Shown here one piece after another: positions 1-5,748 of a DNA stretch of 5,748 bases (position 1 is the stretch's first letter; the number at the start of each line of letters is the position of its first letter). This DNA is from Bacteroidota bacterium (GTDB lineage: Bacteria > Bacteroidota > Bacteroidia > Chitinophagales > Chitinophagaceae). Location: contig JAEWJV010000136.1 in the NCBI GenBank assembly GCA_023386395.1, forward strand, positions 1 through 5,748. The letters run 5' to 3'. The notes below the pieces were generated by a model. It had not been told where the DNA came from, made no database searches, and saw nothing but the letters and a program-made list of their open reading frames with translations. Both the position numbers and the translations under genes were made by a program.

Positions 1-1308
1 CGCCTGCTAAATTTTTCACGGGCTGGTTTGGCGGTGGCCATTATGCGTGGCAAATCTTACCTCGCTATTGGTTCTGTATGCATGGGTATTGCAGGTTCCA
101 TTGTAGTGCCTGATTTCTTTCGTGAATACCTCGGTATGCGCAATGAATATGTTGATTCAACTGAAGTCTTGCGCCGCATAGAAAAGAAAATTTATGATGA
201 ACCGGAATTTGAAAAAGCCTTGGCGTGGGTAAAGAAAAATTGTAAAGAAGGGAATGATTTAGCAAATGAAGAAAGCAAGCAATCGTCAAGAGAACAAAAA
301 GATAAAGACTGGAAATTTGTTGTAAAGATGACGCTGATAATACGCGACCTGATGCAAGGTAACCCGCATTTGAAGGATAAGGGTTTTGGTGAAGAAGCAT
401 TAGGCCATAATGCAATTGTATCGGGTTTCCAGGGCCAGCGTCAATGGACGGATTTTTTGCCTAATGGCGATTTTTCTGAAGCGATTTTAAATTCATCATT
501 CGACTGGAACGGCATTCGTGCGCCTTATACCGTGGCAACAGAAAATGATTGCTTTAACGGAGTTAGCATGTTGTTTGGATACCTGCTTACCAATACGGCA
601 CAAATATTTGCCGATGTAAGAACCTACTGGAGTCCGGAGGCTGTTGAACGCGTAACGGGGTGGAGGCCGGAAGCTTCAGCAGCCAATGGTTTTATTCATC
701 TTATTAATTCCGGTTCAGCCACATTAGATGGAACAGGGCAGCAGCAAAGAGATGGCAAACCTGCCATGAAGCCTTTCTGGGAAATTAATGAGGAGGAAGC
801 AAACGCGTGTCTGGATGCAACCACGTGGTATCCGGGTAATAAAGGCTATTTCAGAGGTGGCGGCTTCTCATCAAAATTTGTAACAAAGGGTGGCATGCCG
901 GTAACTATGTGCCGCATTAACCTGGTGAGAGGACTTGGCCCCGTATTGCAGATAGCAGAAGGCGAAACCATTGATCTTCCGCAAAATGTTCATGATACTT
1001 TAGATAAGCGCACCGATATTACCTGGCCCACAACCTGGTTTGTGCCGCGCATAACAGGCAAAGGTGCTTTCACAGATGTGTATAATGTTATGTTGCATTG
1101 GGGCTCCAATCATGGCGCTATAAGCTATGGACATATTGGTGATAAATTAATAACATTGGCTTCTATGTTGCGTATTCCGGTTTGTATGCATAATATTGAT
1201 GAAGAAAAAGTTTTCAGGCCTTCTGCATGGAATGCATTTGGGTCAGATGGTGAAAGTGCAGATTACCGTGCCTGCAATAATTACGGTGCGTTGTACGGCC
1301 GCTCCTGA
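1..1308 (+). CDS. fucI: L-fucose/D-arabinose isomerase, 5'-truncated by window edge
   Basis: This cytoplasmic ketol isomerase converts L-fucose to L-fuculose; the E. coli enzyme also converts D-arabinose to D-ribulose, using Mn2+. The frame is open from base 1, giving 435 codons to TGA at 1306. By recalled alignment with the 591-residue E. coli protein, the first codon matches about residue 157, so roughly 156 N-terminal residues lie off the window. The TTG at 28 is internal (RAGLAVA block), not a start. Family blocks are clear: [93 protein letters not shown] and the C-terminal DYRACNNYG. The active-site and metal residues E337, D361 and H528 of E. coli correspond to E181 (base 541), D205 (base 613) and H371 (base 1111) of this partial protein, all present. 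The C-terminus is complete. The permease gene follows 118 bp downstream. Family identity is very secure; whether the physiological substrate is L-fucose or D-arabinose cannot be told from sequence. Confidence 0.97.
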   Translation, partial: RLLNFSRAGLAVAIMRGKSYLAIGSVCMGIAGSIVVPDFFREYLGMRNEYVDSTEVLRRIEKKIYDEPEFEKALAWVKKNCKEGNDLANEESKQSSREQKDKDWKFVVKMTLIIRDLMQGNPHLKDKGFGEEALGHNAIVSGFQGQRQWTDFLPNGDFSEAILNSSFDWNGIRAPYTVATENDCFNGVSMLFGYLLTNTAQIFADVRTYWSPEAVERVTGWRPEASAANGFIHLINSGSATLDGTGQQQRDGKPAMKPFWEINEEEANACLDATTWYPGNKGYFRGGGFSSKFVTKGGMPVTMCRINLVRGLGPVLQIAEGETIDLPQNVHDTLDKRTDITWPTTWFVPRITGKGAFTDVYNVMLHWGSNHGAISYGHIGDKLITLASMLRIPVCMHNIDEEKVFRPSAWNAFGSDGESADYRACNNYGALYGRS

Positions 1309-1371
1309 ATCTTCTTCAAAAGGGAGGACTTCCGGAAGACTTATAACATATAACAACTTTAAAATTATCAC

Positions 1372-1412
1372 GCTCATCTAAGTCCTTGCCTTAGGGAAGG
1401 ACTTAGATGGGC
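1372..1412 (+). repeat. Strong hairpin between isomerase and permease genes
   Basis: Arms 1372-1387 and 1397-1412 pair over 16 bp, with 13 perfect inner pairs (1375-1387 with 1397-1409) and one T-G wobble; the 9-nt loop may close further through CC and GG. No T-run follows, and the stem ends only 5 nt before the permease ribosome-binding site, so a classic intrinsic terminator is unlikely. It could tune expression of the downstream cistron, protect mRNA ends, or be a copy of a dispersed palindromic intergenic repeat. Short palindromes of this AAGTCCTTCCC/GGGAAGGACTT type are, from memory, common between genes of Chitinophaga-like bacteria. The gap also carries a 10-bp palindrome CTTCCGGAAG (1329-1338), preceded by AGGGAGGACTT, which resembles the right arm and may be a decayed half copy. 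Confidence 0.7.
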
Positions 1413-1417
1413 CAATC

Positions 1418-1425
1418 AGGAAAGG
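1418..1425 (+). promoter_or_regulatory. Ribosome-binding site of the permease gene
   Basis: The purine-rich AGGAAAGG ends 1 nt before the ATG at 1427, with its AGGA core about 5 nt upstream. It is the best Shine-Dalgarno-like sequence in the window, since the GH172 and susC starts have weak or no such match. It supports the chosen permease start and lies just outside the hairpin at 1372-1412, so hairpin folding could affect ribosome access. Confidence 0.6.
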
Positions 1426-1426
1426 C

Positions 1427-2716
1427 ATGAAAAATAAAAGACCATCACTGTTTGTAAAAGACGGAATTAACTACTTTGGCCCATTTGCAGCAATCAGTGC
1501 ATTATTTTTTCTATGGGGAATAGCGCACGGCATGCTCGACACGCTGGATAAAAATTTCCAGATGATGCTGCACCTGGAAAAATGGGAATCGAGCTTTATC
1601 CAGTTTTCATTGTATGGCGCTTATTTTGGAATGGCCATACCAGCAGGCATTTTTATAAAAAAATATGGCTATAAAAAAGGGATAATCCTCGGGCTTTCGC
1701 TTTTTGCAGCCGGAGCTTTAATAGCAGCCGGAACTGCCACCTTCCAATCCTTCATTTTATTTTTGCTTTGCCTGCTGATTATCGGTGCAGGCCTTGCAAC
1801 GTTGGAGACCGCTGCTAATCCATATACAACAAAACTTGGCCCTCCTGAAACAGCAGAACGGCGCATTAATTTTTCCCAGTCTTTTAACGGGCTTGCCTGG
1901 GTTATAGGGCCATTGATAGCTTTATATATTTATGGTAACCAAAGCCATGTGGAAGGCGAAAAAATGATTTCTATTATTCTGCCTTTTGCTATAATCGGGT
2001 TAGTAGTGTTAGCCATTGCATTCATTTTTATGCGCATAAAACTGCCGGAGATAACGGAGGCAGATGAAATTGCCGCACATGGCGGTGCGGTAACACAAAC
2101 TTCAGAAACCGGTATAGTAATAAGCGTTGATGACCCGGCCTATATATCTCCCAAACCATTATGGAAGAATAAGCATTTCACAATGGGCTTTGCTGCACAG
2201 GCTTGCTACGTGGCAGCACAAACCGGCGTTTTCAGTTATCTGATAAACTTTGTTACCGATCATGATATGCATCCCCGTTTTGATGTAGAATATGCTCCTT
2301 ACTTTTTATCTCTTGGCTTTTTGTTATTTATGATCGGGCGTTTTTCGGGCAGCTCTATGATGAGGTTTTTTAAGCCTGCAAAAATGCTTGCCCTTTATTC
2401 ACTCGCGGTTTGCATTCTTTTACCCATAGTATCATTTGAGTTGGGTTGGGTTTCACTGATTGCGCTTTACGGTGTTTTCTTTTTCATGTCTATTATGTTT
2501 CCCACAATTTTTGCATTAGCAATTAAATCGCTTGGGCATAATACTAAGGAAGCTGCATCTTTCCTGGTAATGGCAGTTGCGGGTGGAGCAGTGTTTCCGC
2601 CCATAATGGGTGCTGTTGCCGATAATTACGGCATGGCAACAGGGTTTCTTGTGCCAATACCTTTATTTCTGTTTATATTATACTATGCGCTGAAAGGACA
2701 TAAAGTGTTGGCATAA
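1427..2716 (+). CDS. fucP: FucP-family MFS sugar:H+ symporter
   Basis: This is a 429-residue inner-membrane permease of the fucose-galactose-glucose:H+ symporter (FHS) branch of the major facilitator superfamily, close in length to E. coli FucP (about 438). Hydrophobic stretches fit 12 transmembrane helices, split by a polar central loop at about residues 204-250. Family marks include FFLWG (27-31), LDTLDKNFQ (37-45), IPAGIFIKKYGYKKG (71-85), LETAANPY (126-133), IGRF (303-306) and FPTIF (358-362). The two acidic residues important for proton coupling and substrate binding in E. coli FucP, D46 and E135, correspond to D38 and E127; Q159 corresponds to Q151. The N42/N43 pair of E. coli is replaced by H34-G35, as in many Bacteroidota FHS permeases, so specificity may differ. 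E. coli FucP takes L-fucose, L-galactose and D-arabinose. Linkage to fucI supports one of these substrates here. The gene ends in tandem stops TAATAG. Family assignment is firm; the symbol rests partly on neighbourhood. Confidence 0.9.
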   Translation: MKNKRPSLFVKDGINYFGPFAAISALFFLWGIAHGMLDTLDKNFQMMLHLEKWESSFIQFSLYGAYFGMAIPAGIFIKKYGYKKGIILGLSLFAAGALIAAGTATFQSFILFLLCLLIIGAGLATLETAANPYTTKLGPPETAERRINFSQSFNGLAWVIGPLIALYIYGNQSHVEGEKMISIILPFAIIGLVVLAIAFIFMRIKLPEITEADEIAAHGGAVTQTSETGIVISVDDPAYISPKPLWKNKHFTMGFAAQACYVAAQTGVFSYLINFVTDHDMHPRFDVEYAPYFLSLGFLLFMIGRFSGSSMMRFFKPAKMLALYSLAVCILLPIVSFELGWVSLIALYGVFFFMSIMFPTIFALAIKSLGHNTKEAASFLVMAVAGGAVFPPIMGAVADNYGMATGFLVPIPLFLFILYYALKGHKVLA

Positions 2717-2769
2717 TAGAATAAAATCAAAATAGAGCTTCGAAACAAATAAAAACAATAATGAACGGG

Positions 2770-2787
2770 ATAATGCTCTCGTATTAT
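2770..2787 (+). other. Weak hairpin downstream of the permease
   Basis: ATAATGC (2770-2776) and GTATTAT (2781-2787) form a 7-bp stem with one G-U wobble and a TCTC loop, about 55 nt after the permease stop. It is AT-rich and lacks a following T-run, so it is at best a poor terminator, leaving read-through into the GH172 gene possible. Confidence 0.25.
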
Positions 2788-2803
2788 TAGCAGCTTCATT
2801 CAT

Positions 2804-2813
2804 GAGACGTCTC
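2804..2813. promoter_or_regulatory. 10-bp perfect palindrome GAGACGTCTC
   Basis: A perfect even palindrome with a central CG lies 88 bp before the GH172 start. Central-CG palindromes are typical of LacI-family operators, but the flanking bases do not match the TTAAnCGnTTAA sites upstream of susC. It is a candidate protein-binding site only; a 10-bp palindrome can occur by chance. Confidence 0.25.
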
Positions 2814-2849
2814 GTTATCTCAACATGACTTGCCAGGCCATGATATTTA

Positions 2850-2874
2850 ACTATTAACCCCGGCTGTTAATAGT
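2850..2874. promoter_or_regulatory. 9-bp inverted repeat before the GH172 gene
   Basis: ACTATTAAC (2850-2858) and GTTAATAGT (2866-2874) are perfect reverse complements separated by the 7-nt spacer CCCGGCT. The element ends 26 nt before the GH172 ATG. It could be an operator for a dimeric regulator or a leader hairpin near the ribosome entry region. No convincing TAnnTTTG promoter is visible in this 184-bp gap, so the GH172 gene may be read from upstream or from a non-consensus promoter. Confidence 0.45.
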
Positions 2875-2900
2875 ATAAAACATAAATAATATTCACTATA

Positions 2901-4850
2901 ATGAAATTAATCTTTTTATGCATGTCGTTATGCGCTGCAACATTTTTGTTTGCACAAAAAACTATCACAACAGTTGATGAATTGAAGCAATTCTACCACA
3001 TCAGTGATTTGCCTGCATATCGCTCAAACACGTACGCAGCACAGGTTTCAACATATGATACTACCGGTGGCAACAATGATGGTTTTGGCGGGCAGTATTC
3101 TTTTGTAAGAAGAAATGCTGACAGCAGCCTTGTAATTTTTGACGTGAAAGGAACCGGTGTTGTCAATCGTATCTGGACGCCAACACCAACTACAGACACG
3201 CTTGATTTTTATATAGATGATGCAAAGCAGCCAACACTCTCCATTAATTACATGGATCTTTTCTCTGGCAAGGTTTACCCGTTTGTGCAGCCGCTTTGCG
3301 GTAACCAGGTTGGAGGCTATTATTGTTACTTCCCCATACTTTTTCAGAAACGTTGTGTGATTGTTAGCAGGGGAAAGAAAATGATGTTTCATCAGATTGG
3401 TTACAGGTTATATAACAAAGGAACCGTGGTTCAACCTTTCACAAAAAATATCGGCAGCGGTATAGAAGATGCATTGAATGCAATCAGTAGTTTGTGGAAC
3501 GGTAACGAAGTGTATAAAGCAAAAGCAATTGCTGCAAACAATGATTGCACAAAAATTACTGACACATCTTTTTCCATTAAACCGGGTGATACAAGGCAGG
3601 TATTTGTATTGAATGCCGGCGGCAGGATTAAAGGTATTGAACTCAGCCCTTCCAGCAGTTTTGCATCGTTGTACAAAAACATAATTATGCGTGTGTTTTG
3701 GGATGACGAAAAATTGCCGGCCATCGATTGCCCTGTTGCAGATTTCTTTGGTTTTGCATTTGGAAAACCTTCCATGCAAAGCTTACTGGCCGGTTCAGAA
3801 AACAATGTTTGTTACAGTTTTATTCCAATGCCCTTTGATAAAAAGGCGCGTATTGAATTCAGTTATTTGAATGCAAAAGACAGTGTGTTGGCAAGCGTTG
3901 GCCTGCATGCAAAAATTTATTACACACTTCAGCCGCGGAATGCAGATAAAGAAGGGAAATTTTATGCATATCGAAAAAGTGAAAAAACAAAAGACGGGCA
4001 GCCGCACGTTTTCCTGGATATTCAGGGTAAGGGCCATTATGTGGGTTCTGTATTGCAGGCACAAGGGTTGCATACAGGCATGACAATTTTTTTTGAAGGT
4101 GACGATTCAACGATTATTGATAATGAAATGCGTTTTCATGGTACGGGCTCGGAAGATTATTTTAACGGTGGCTGGTATGCTTTGTTAAACCGTTGGGATT
4201 CAAAAATGAGTTTGCCATTGCACGGCGCGCTGGATTATTCGCTTGCTTTTGCAAGAACGGGAGGCTACAGGTTTTATCTCTCTGATAAAATGTCGTTTGA
4301 AAAAAATATTTATCAAAGTATAGAACATGGCGGCGAACATAATGCGGTGCCGGGCTTATATACTTCTGTAAGCTATTTCTATTGCGACAGGCCGCTGCAG
4401 TTATCATCATTCAATACGAATGAAAATATAAAGGTTTACATACCTGATACCATCAATATATATCCACAGTTTTCCGGTATTGAAATAGGTTCAGATATGA
4501 ATATTAAAACCGTATGGGATAATAATGATATAGGGCAAAGCTTTGATATAACAGCGCCAGGTAATGACGGTATGCTGAAGGTAAACCTGGGCGATATACC
4601 TGCGGGTGATTACAAACTTTTTATTTCTTATGTAAAGCAACCGGGAGGCTGCGATTTTTCTATCTGGCAGCGTCAAACACAAATTACAGGCTGGCAATCA
4701 TCTTCGGCAAATGGCAAGCAAAAAGTAAAAAACATGTTTGCAGGCAATATTCATATAACAGAACTGAATAATGCTGCTACTATTCAGTTTAAGGCATCAG
4801 GTGAAGCAAATAAGTTTTTATGGATTAAAATGATGCTGGTAAAAAAATAA
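2901..4850 (+). CDS. Secreted GH172 (DUF2961) glycoside hydrolase
   Basis: This 649-residue protein begins with a type I signal peptide (residues 1-18, hydrophobic core ending FLFA, then QK), so a periplasmic or exported location is expected; the Cys at 11 does not fit a lipobox. The DUF2961/GH172 core spans roughly residues 40-505. Its hallmark blocks are present: FRR-like FVRRN (68-72), GVVNRIW (86-92), VADFFG (279-284), FFEGDD (397-402), HGTGSEDYFNGGW (413-425), YRFYLSD (456-462) and EHGGEHN (475-481). E399 (base 4095) and E418 (base 4152) are the likely catalytic glutamates by position in the two conserved motifs. Known GH172 members are exo-alpha-D-arabinofuranosidases on D-arabinan and a difructose dianhydride I synthase/hydrolase, both acting on furanosides. 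Residues about 510-649 form an extra beta-rich domain (AGDYKLFISYV, FLWIKMMLV) resembling a carbohydrate-binding sandwich. The gene sits between the FucP/FucI pair and susC. Family is secure; substrate is not determined. Confidence 0.9.
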   Translation: MKLIFLCMSLCAATFLFAQKTITTVDELKQFYHISDLPAYRSNTYAAQVSTYDTTGGNNDGFGGQYSFVRRNADSSLVIFDVKGTGVVNRIWTPTPTTDTLDFYIDDAKQPTLSINYMDLFSGKVYPFVQPLCGNQVGGYYCYFPILFQKRCVIVSRGKKMMFHQIGYRLYNKGTVVQPFTKNIGSGIEDALNAISSLWNGNEVYKAKAIAANNDCTKITDTSFSIKPGDTRQVFVLNAGGRIKGIELSPSSSFASLYKNIIMRVFWDDEKLPAIDCPVADFFGFAFGKPSMQSLLAGSENNVCYSFIPMPFDKKARIEFSYLNAKDSVLASVGLHAKIYYTLQPRNADKEGKFYAYRKSEKTKDGQPHVFLDIQGKGHYVGSVLQAQGLHTGMTIFFEGDDSTIIDNEMRFHGTGSEDYFNGGWYALLNRWDSKMSLPLHGALDYSLAFARTGGYRFYLSDKMSFEKNIYQSIEHGGEHNAVPGLYTSVSYFYCDRPLQLSSFNTNENIKVYIPDTINIYPQFSGIEIGSDMNIKTVWDNNDIGQSFDITAPGNDGMLKVNLGDIPAGDYKLFISYVKQPGGCDFSIWQRQTQITGWQSSSANGKQKVKNMFAGNIHITELNNAATIQFKASGEANKFLWIKMMLVKK

Positions 4851-5013
4851 TGTACCTGTTTTCACAAATTAAAGATCAAAGGTTTAAACTGGCATATTGA
4901 TTTATAATTAATGACGCCGTATTTGTCTCTTCTTTTCTACTTCATAAGAATCATTTCCGGGCGTAAATATTGGATTGCGCAGGCGATTGCAAAATGATAG
5001 TGAAGCCGTGTAA

Positions 5014-5028
5014 TTTTTTTTTAAAAAA
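5014..5028. promoter_or_regulatory. T9A6 tract upstream of the susC promoter
   Basis: Nine T followed by six A (TTTTTTAAAAAA is self-complementary) ends 12 bp before the -33 box. A-tracts in this position can act as UP-like elements or exclude nucleoid proteins. On RNA it could also form the tail of a terminator for the upstream gene, but no GC-rich stem directly precedes it, so the promoter role is preferred. Confidence 0.4.
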
Positions 5029-5040
5029 GTGCATAAAAAG

Positions 5041-5072
5041 TTTGCTTAAACGATTAAATAGACATAAGTTTG
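5041..5072 (+). promoter_or_regulatory. Bacteroidota sigma-A promoter for susC
   Basis: TTTG at 5041-5044 (-33 box) and TAAGTTTG at 5065-5072 (exact TAnnTTTG -7 box) are separated by 20 nt, matching the Bacteroidota consensus architecture. I found no other exact TAnnTTTG box in the non-coding gaps. Transcription would start near 5078, leaving a leader of about 300 nt before the susC ATG. Operator copies overlap the -33 box and the start site, consistent with repression. Confidence 0.7.
5043..5058. repeat. Operator-like direct repeat, copy 1
   Basis: TGCTTAAACGATTAAA is identical to 5084-5099. Its core TTAAACGATTAA (5046-5057) is a quasi-palindrome around a central CG (TTAAnCGnTTAA, 10 of 12 symmetric positions), the layout used by LacI-family regulators. 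It overlaps the -33 box and fills much of the spacer, so a bound protein would block RNA polymerase. Confidence 0.65.
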
Positions 5073-5083
5073 AAGTGTATTTC

Positions 5084-5099
5084 TGCTTAAACGATTAAA
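5084..5099. repeat. Operator-like direct repeat, copy 2
   Basis: Exact 16-bp copy of 5043-5058, starting 41 bp later, about four helical turns, so both sites face the same side of the DNA. Its core is 5087-5098 and lies just after the predicted transcription start, a classic repressor position that could co-operate with copy 1. Confidence 0.65.
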
Positions 5100-5121
5100 C
5101 AGCCATTGCTTCATGAAATCT

Positions 5122-5133
5122 TTAACCGTTGAA
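5122..5133. promoter_or_regulatory. Possible third, weaker operator
   Basis: TTAACCGTTGAA matches the 12-bp core TTAAACGATTAA at 9 positions, including the central CG and both ends. Its CG is 35 bp downstream of that in copy 2. The internal symmetry is poorer, so it may be a low-affinity site or chance in AT-rich DNA. Confidence 0.35.
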
Positions 5134-5167
5134 TATTTAGCGAGAGACTTGCTGGAAATTATACTTC

Positions 5168-5181
5168 TCTGCTTCGGCAGA
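5168..5181 (+). other. C(UUCG)G tetraloop hairpin in the susC leader
   Basis: TCTGC and GCAGA form a perfect 5-bp stem capped by TTCG closed by a C-G pair, one of the most stable RNA tetraloops. It lies about 90 nt into the predicted leader and 196 nt before the susC ATG. No T-run follows directly, so it is not an obvious terminator; it may be a stability or folding element. No known riboswitch is recognised. Confidence 0.45.
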
Positions 5182-5213
5182 TTATGTTATAAATAAGGAT
5201 TTTATTCTTTACA

Positions 5214-5246
5214 AATAGTTTAGGCCCCGGTTAACTATTCATAGTT
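5214..5246. promoter_or_regulatory. Overlapping inverted repeats AATAGTT/AACTATT/ATAGTT
   Basis: AATAGTT (5214-5220) is the reverse complement of AACTATT (5233-5239), and AACTAT (5233-5238) also pairs with ATAGTT (5241-5246) across 2 nt. The middle arm can therefore pair with either neighbour, giving two mutually exclusive hairpins in the leader RNA, or several protein half-sites on DNA. The words TTAACTATT and CCCCGG recur upstream of the GH172 gene (2847-2855 and 2858-2863). The stems are short and AT-rich. Confidence 0.3.
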
Positions 5247-5376
5247 CAATAACTGTGTACAATAGCTCTTTTGCTTTATCATTTTATATTTCTTCAAAAC
5301 AAAAAACAACGCTATGGGTTCTCTTTTAAAAATGCAGCCAATGTTTCTGCGATGCTTATTGCACTTCAGGGCGGCC

Positions 5377-5748
5377 ATGAAAAAAACATTCTTTATTGCA
5401 CTTTCTCTTACCTGTTTTCAATCTTTTCTTTTTGCACAACAATCTACGATTACAGGAAAAGTAACGGATGAAAATGCTGCTCCGTTAGCAGGGGCTACTG
5501 TTAAAGTATCCGGCAGCAACACCGCCGTTGCTACAAATGCTGATGGCACTTTTTCTATCAGTGCATCCAAAGGCCAAACGCTTGAAATAACTTATGTGGG
5601 CAAGATGGATGAGCAAGTGGCAATTGGCGATAATCATTCTCTCAATATCACATTAAAAGATACAGACGCTGGTATGAATGATGTGGTTGTTGTAGGTTAT
5701 GGTACGCAGGCAAAAAAAGATCTGACCGGGTCTATCGGGGTAGTATCC
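5377..5748 (+). CDS. SusC-like TonB-dependent receptor, 3'-truncated by window edge
   Basis: The visible 124 residues are the start of an outer-membrane TonB-dependent transporter of the SusC/RagA group, which imports oligosaccharides with a SusD-type lipoprotein. A signal peptide (residues 1-20, FLFA then QQ) leads directly into a carboxypeptidase-regulatory-like domain (about 24-94: ITGKVTDENAAPLAGATVKV, TNADGTFSI, LEITYVG). The TonB-box/SusC signature DVVVVGYGTQAKKDLTGSI (102-120) then opens the plug domain. There is no STN domain, so anti-sigma signalling is not indicated. The ATG at 5377 was chosen because it begins a typical signal peptide; the frame is open back to 5266 with ATGs at 5314, 5332 and 5341, which would place 12 to 21 residues ahead of the signal peptide. 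The frame runs unbroken to the window end; full members are about 1000 residues. The imported substrate is unknown but is presumably the one cut by the GH172 enzyme upstream. Confidence 0.93.
   Translation, partial: MKKTFFIALSLTCFQSFLFAQQSTITGKVTDENAAPLAGATVKVSGSNTAVATNADGTFSISASKGQTLEITYVGKMDEQVAIGDNHSLNITLKDTDAGMNDVVVVGYGTQAKKDLTGSIGVVS

Larger units (their letters stand above)
4851..5376. other. 526-bp non-coding regulatory region upstream of susC
   Basis: No credible gene lies here on either strand. From left to right it holds about 160 bp with no recognisable element and no T-tailed terminator for the GH172 gene; a T9A6 tract (5014-5028); a promoter (5041-5072); operator-like repeats (5043-5058, 5084-5099, 5122-5133); a UUCG hairpin (5168-5181); and overlapping AACTATT/ATAGTT repeats (5214-5246). 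Its length and density of sites suggest susC starts its own regulated transcription unit rather than being read from the GH172 gene. Confidence 0.7.

Noticed and set aside
28..1308. TTG at 28 as the start of the isomerase gene
   Set aside because: The frame is open to base 1 and the upstream codons (RLLNFSRAG) match the family, so the TTG is internal and the gene is cut by the window edge.
1372..1412. Hairpin as an intrinsic terminator of fucI
   Set aside because: No T-run follows and the permease ribosome-binding site begins almost at once.
2901..2960. GH172 enzyme as a lipoprotein
   Set aside because: The Cys at residue 11 is preceded by MSL, not a lipobox, and a normal FLFA-Q signal peptidase I site follows.
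3408..3805. Two overlapping ~124-codon reverse-strand frames inside the GH172 gene
   Set aside because: They lie wholly inside a well-supported gene, have Cys/Phe/His-rich unlikely composition, and show no recognisable family or start signal.
4882..4889. GTTTAAAC palindrome after the GH172 gene
   Set aside because: An isolated 8-bp AT-rich palindrome with no repeat elsewhere in the window is not meaningful alone.
5043..5099. Direct repeats as a CRISPR array or transposon ends
   Set aside because: There are only two 16-bp exact copies, with 25 bp between them and a promoter box inside that gap; no cas or transposase gene is present.
5271..5471. 66-codon forward frame overlapping the susC start
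   Set aside because: It overlaps the clear susC signal peptide in another frame and shows no domain; it is a chance open frame.

Overview
The window looks like part of a carbohydrate-utilisation locus from a member of the Bacteroidota, plausibly the Chitinophagaceae or a relative. The evidence is a SusC-type TonB-dependent receptor, signal peptides ending in FLFA-Q, mostly weak Shine-Dalgarno sequences, and a good match to the Bacteroidota sigma-A promoter (TTTG, 20 nt, TAnnTTTG). The family assignment is inference; there is no rRNA or other marker gene. All four genes lie on the + strand.

Layout. Bases 1-1308 hold the C-terminal three quarters of an L-fucose/D-arabinose isomerase (FucI) whose start lies outside the window. 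A 118-bp gap with a strong hairpin follows. Bases 1427-2716 encode an MFS sugar:proton symporter of the FucP (FHS) family. A 184-bp gap with several inverted repeats precedes a secreted GH172 (DUF2961) glycosidase at 2901-4850. A 526-bp non-coding region (4851-5376) holds a T/A tract, a promoter, two identical 16-bp operator-like repeats plus a weaker third, and a leader with a UUCG hairpin. The window ends inside the N-terminal part of a SusC-like outer-membrane receptor (from 5377).

How the genes may work together. SusC would import an oligosaccharide across the outer membrane, GH172 would release a monosaccharide in the periplasm, FucP would carry it across the inner membrane with protons, and FucI would isomerise it. 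The usual reading is L-fucose. However, FucI and FucP of E. coli also handle D-arabinose, and GH172 contains exo-alpha-D-arabinofuranosidases. A D-arabinose/D-arabinan reading therefore explains all three enzymes without a separate fucosidase. No kinase, aldolase, SusD or regulator gene is in the window, so the pathway end is not visible.

The most striking non-coding structure is upstream of susC. One copy of TGCTTAAACGATTAAA overlaps the -33 box and the second sits just after the predicted transcription start. The copies are 41 bp apart, about four helical turns. Each carries a TTAAnCGnTTAA quasi-palindrome of the kind LacI-family repressors bind.
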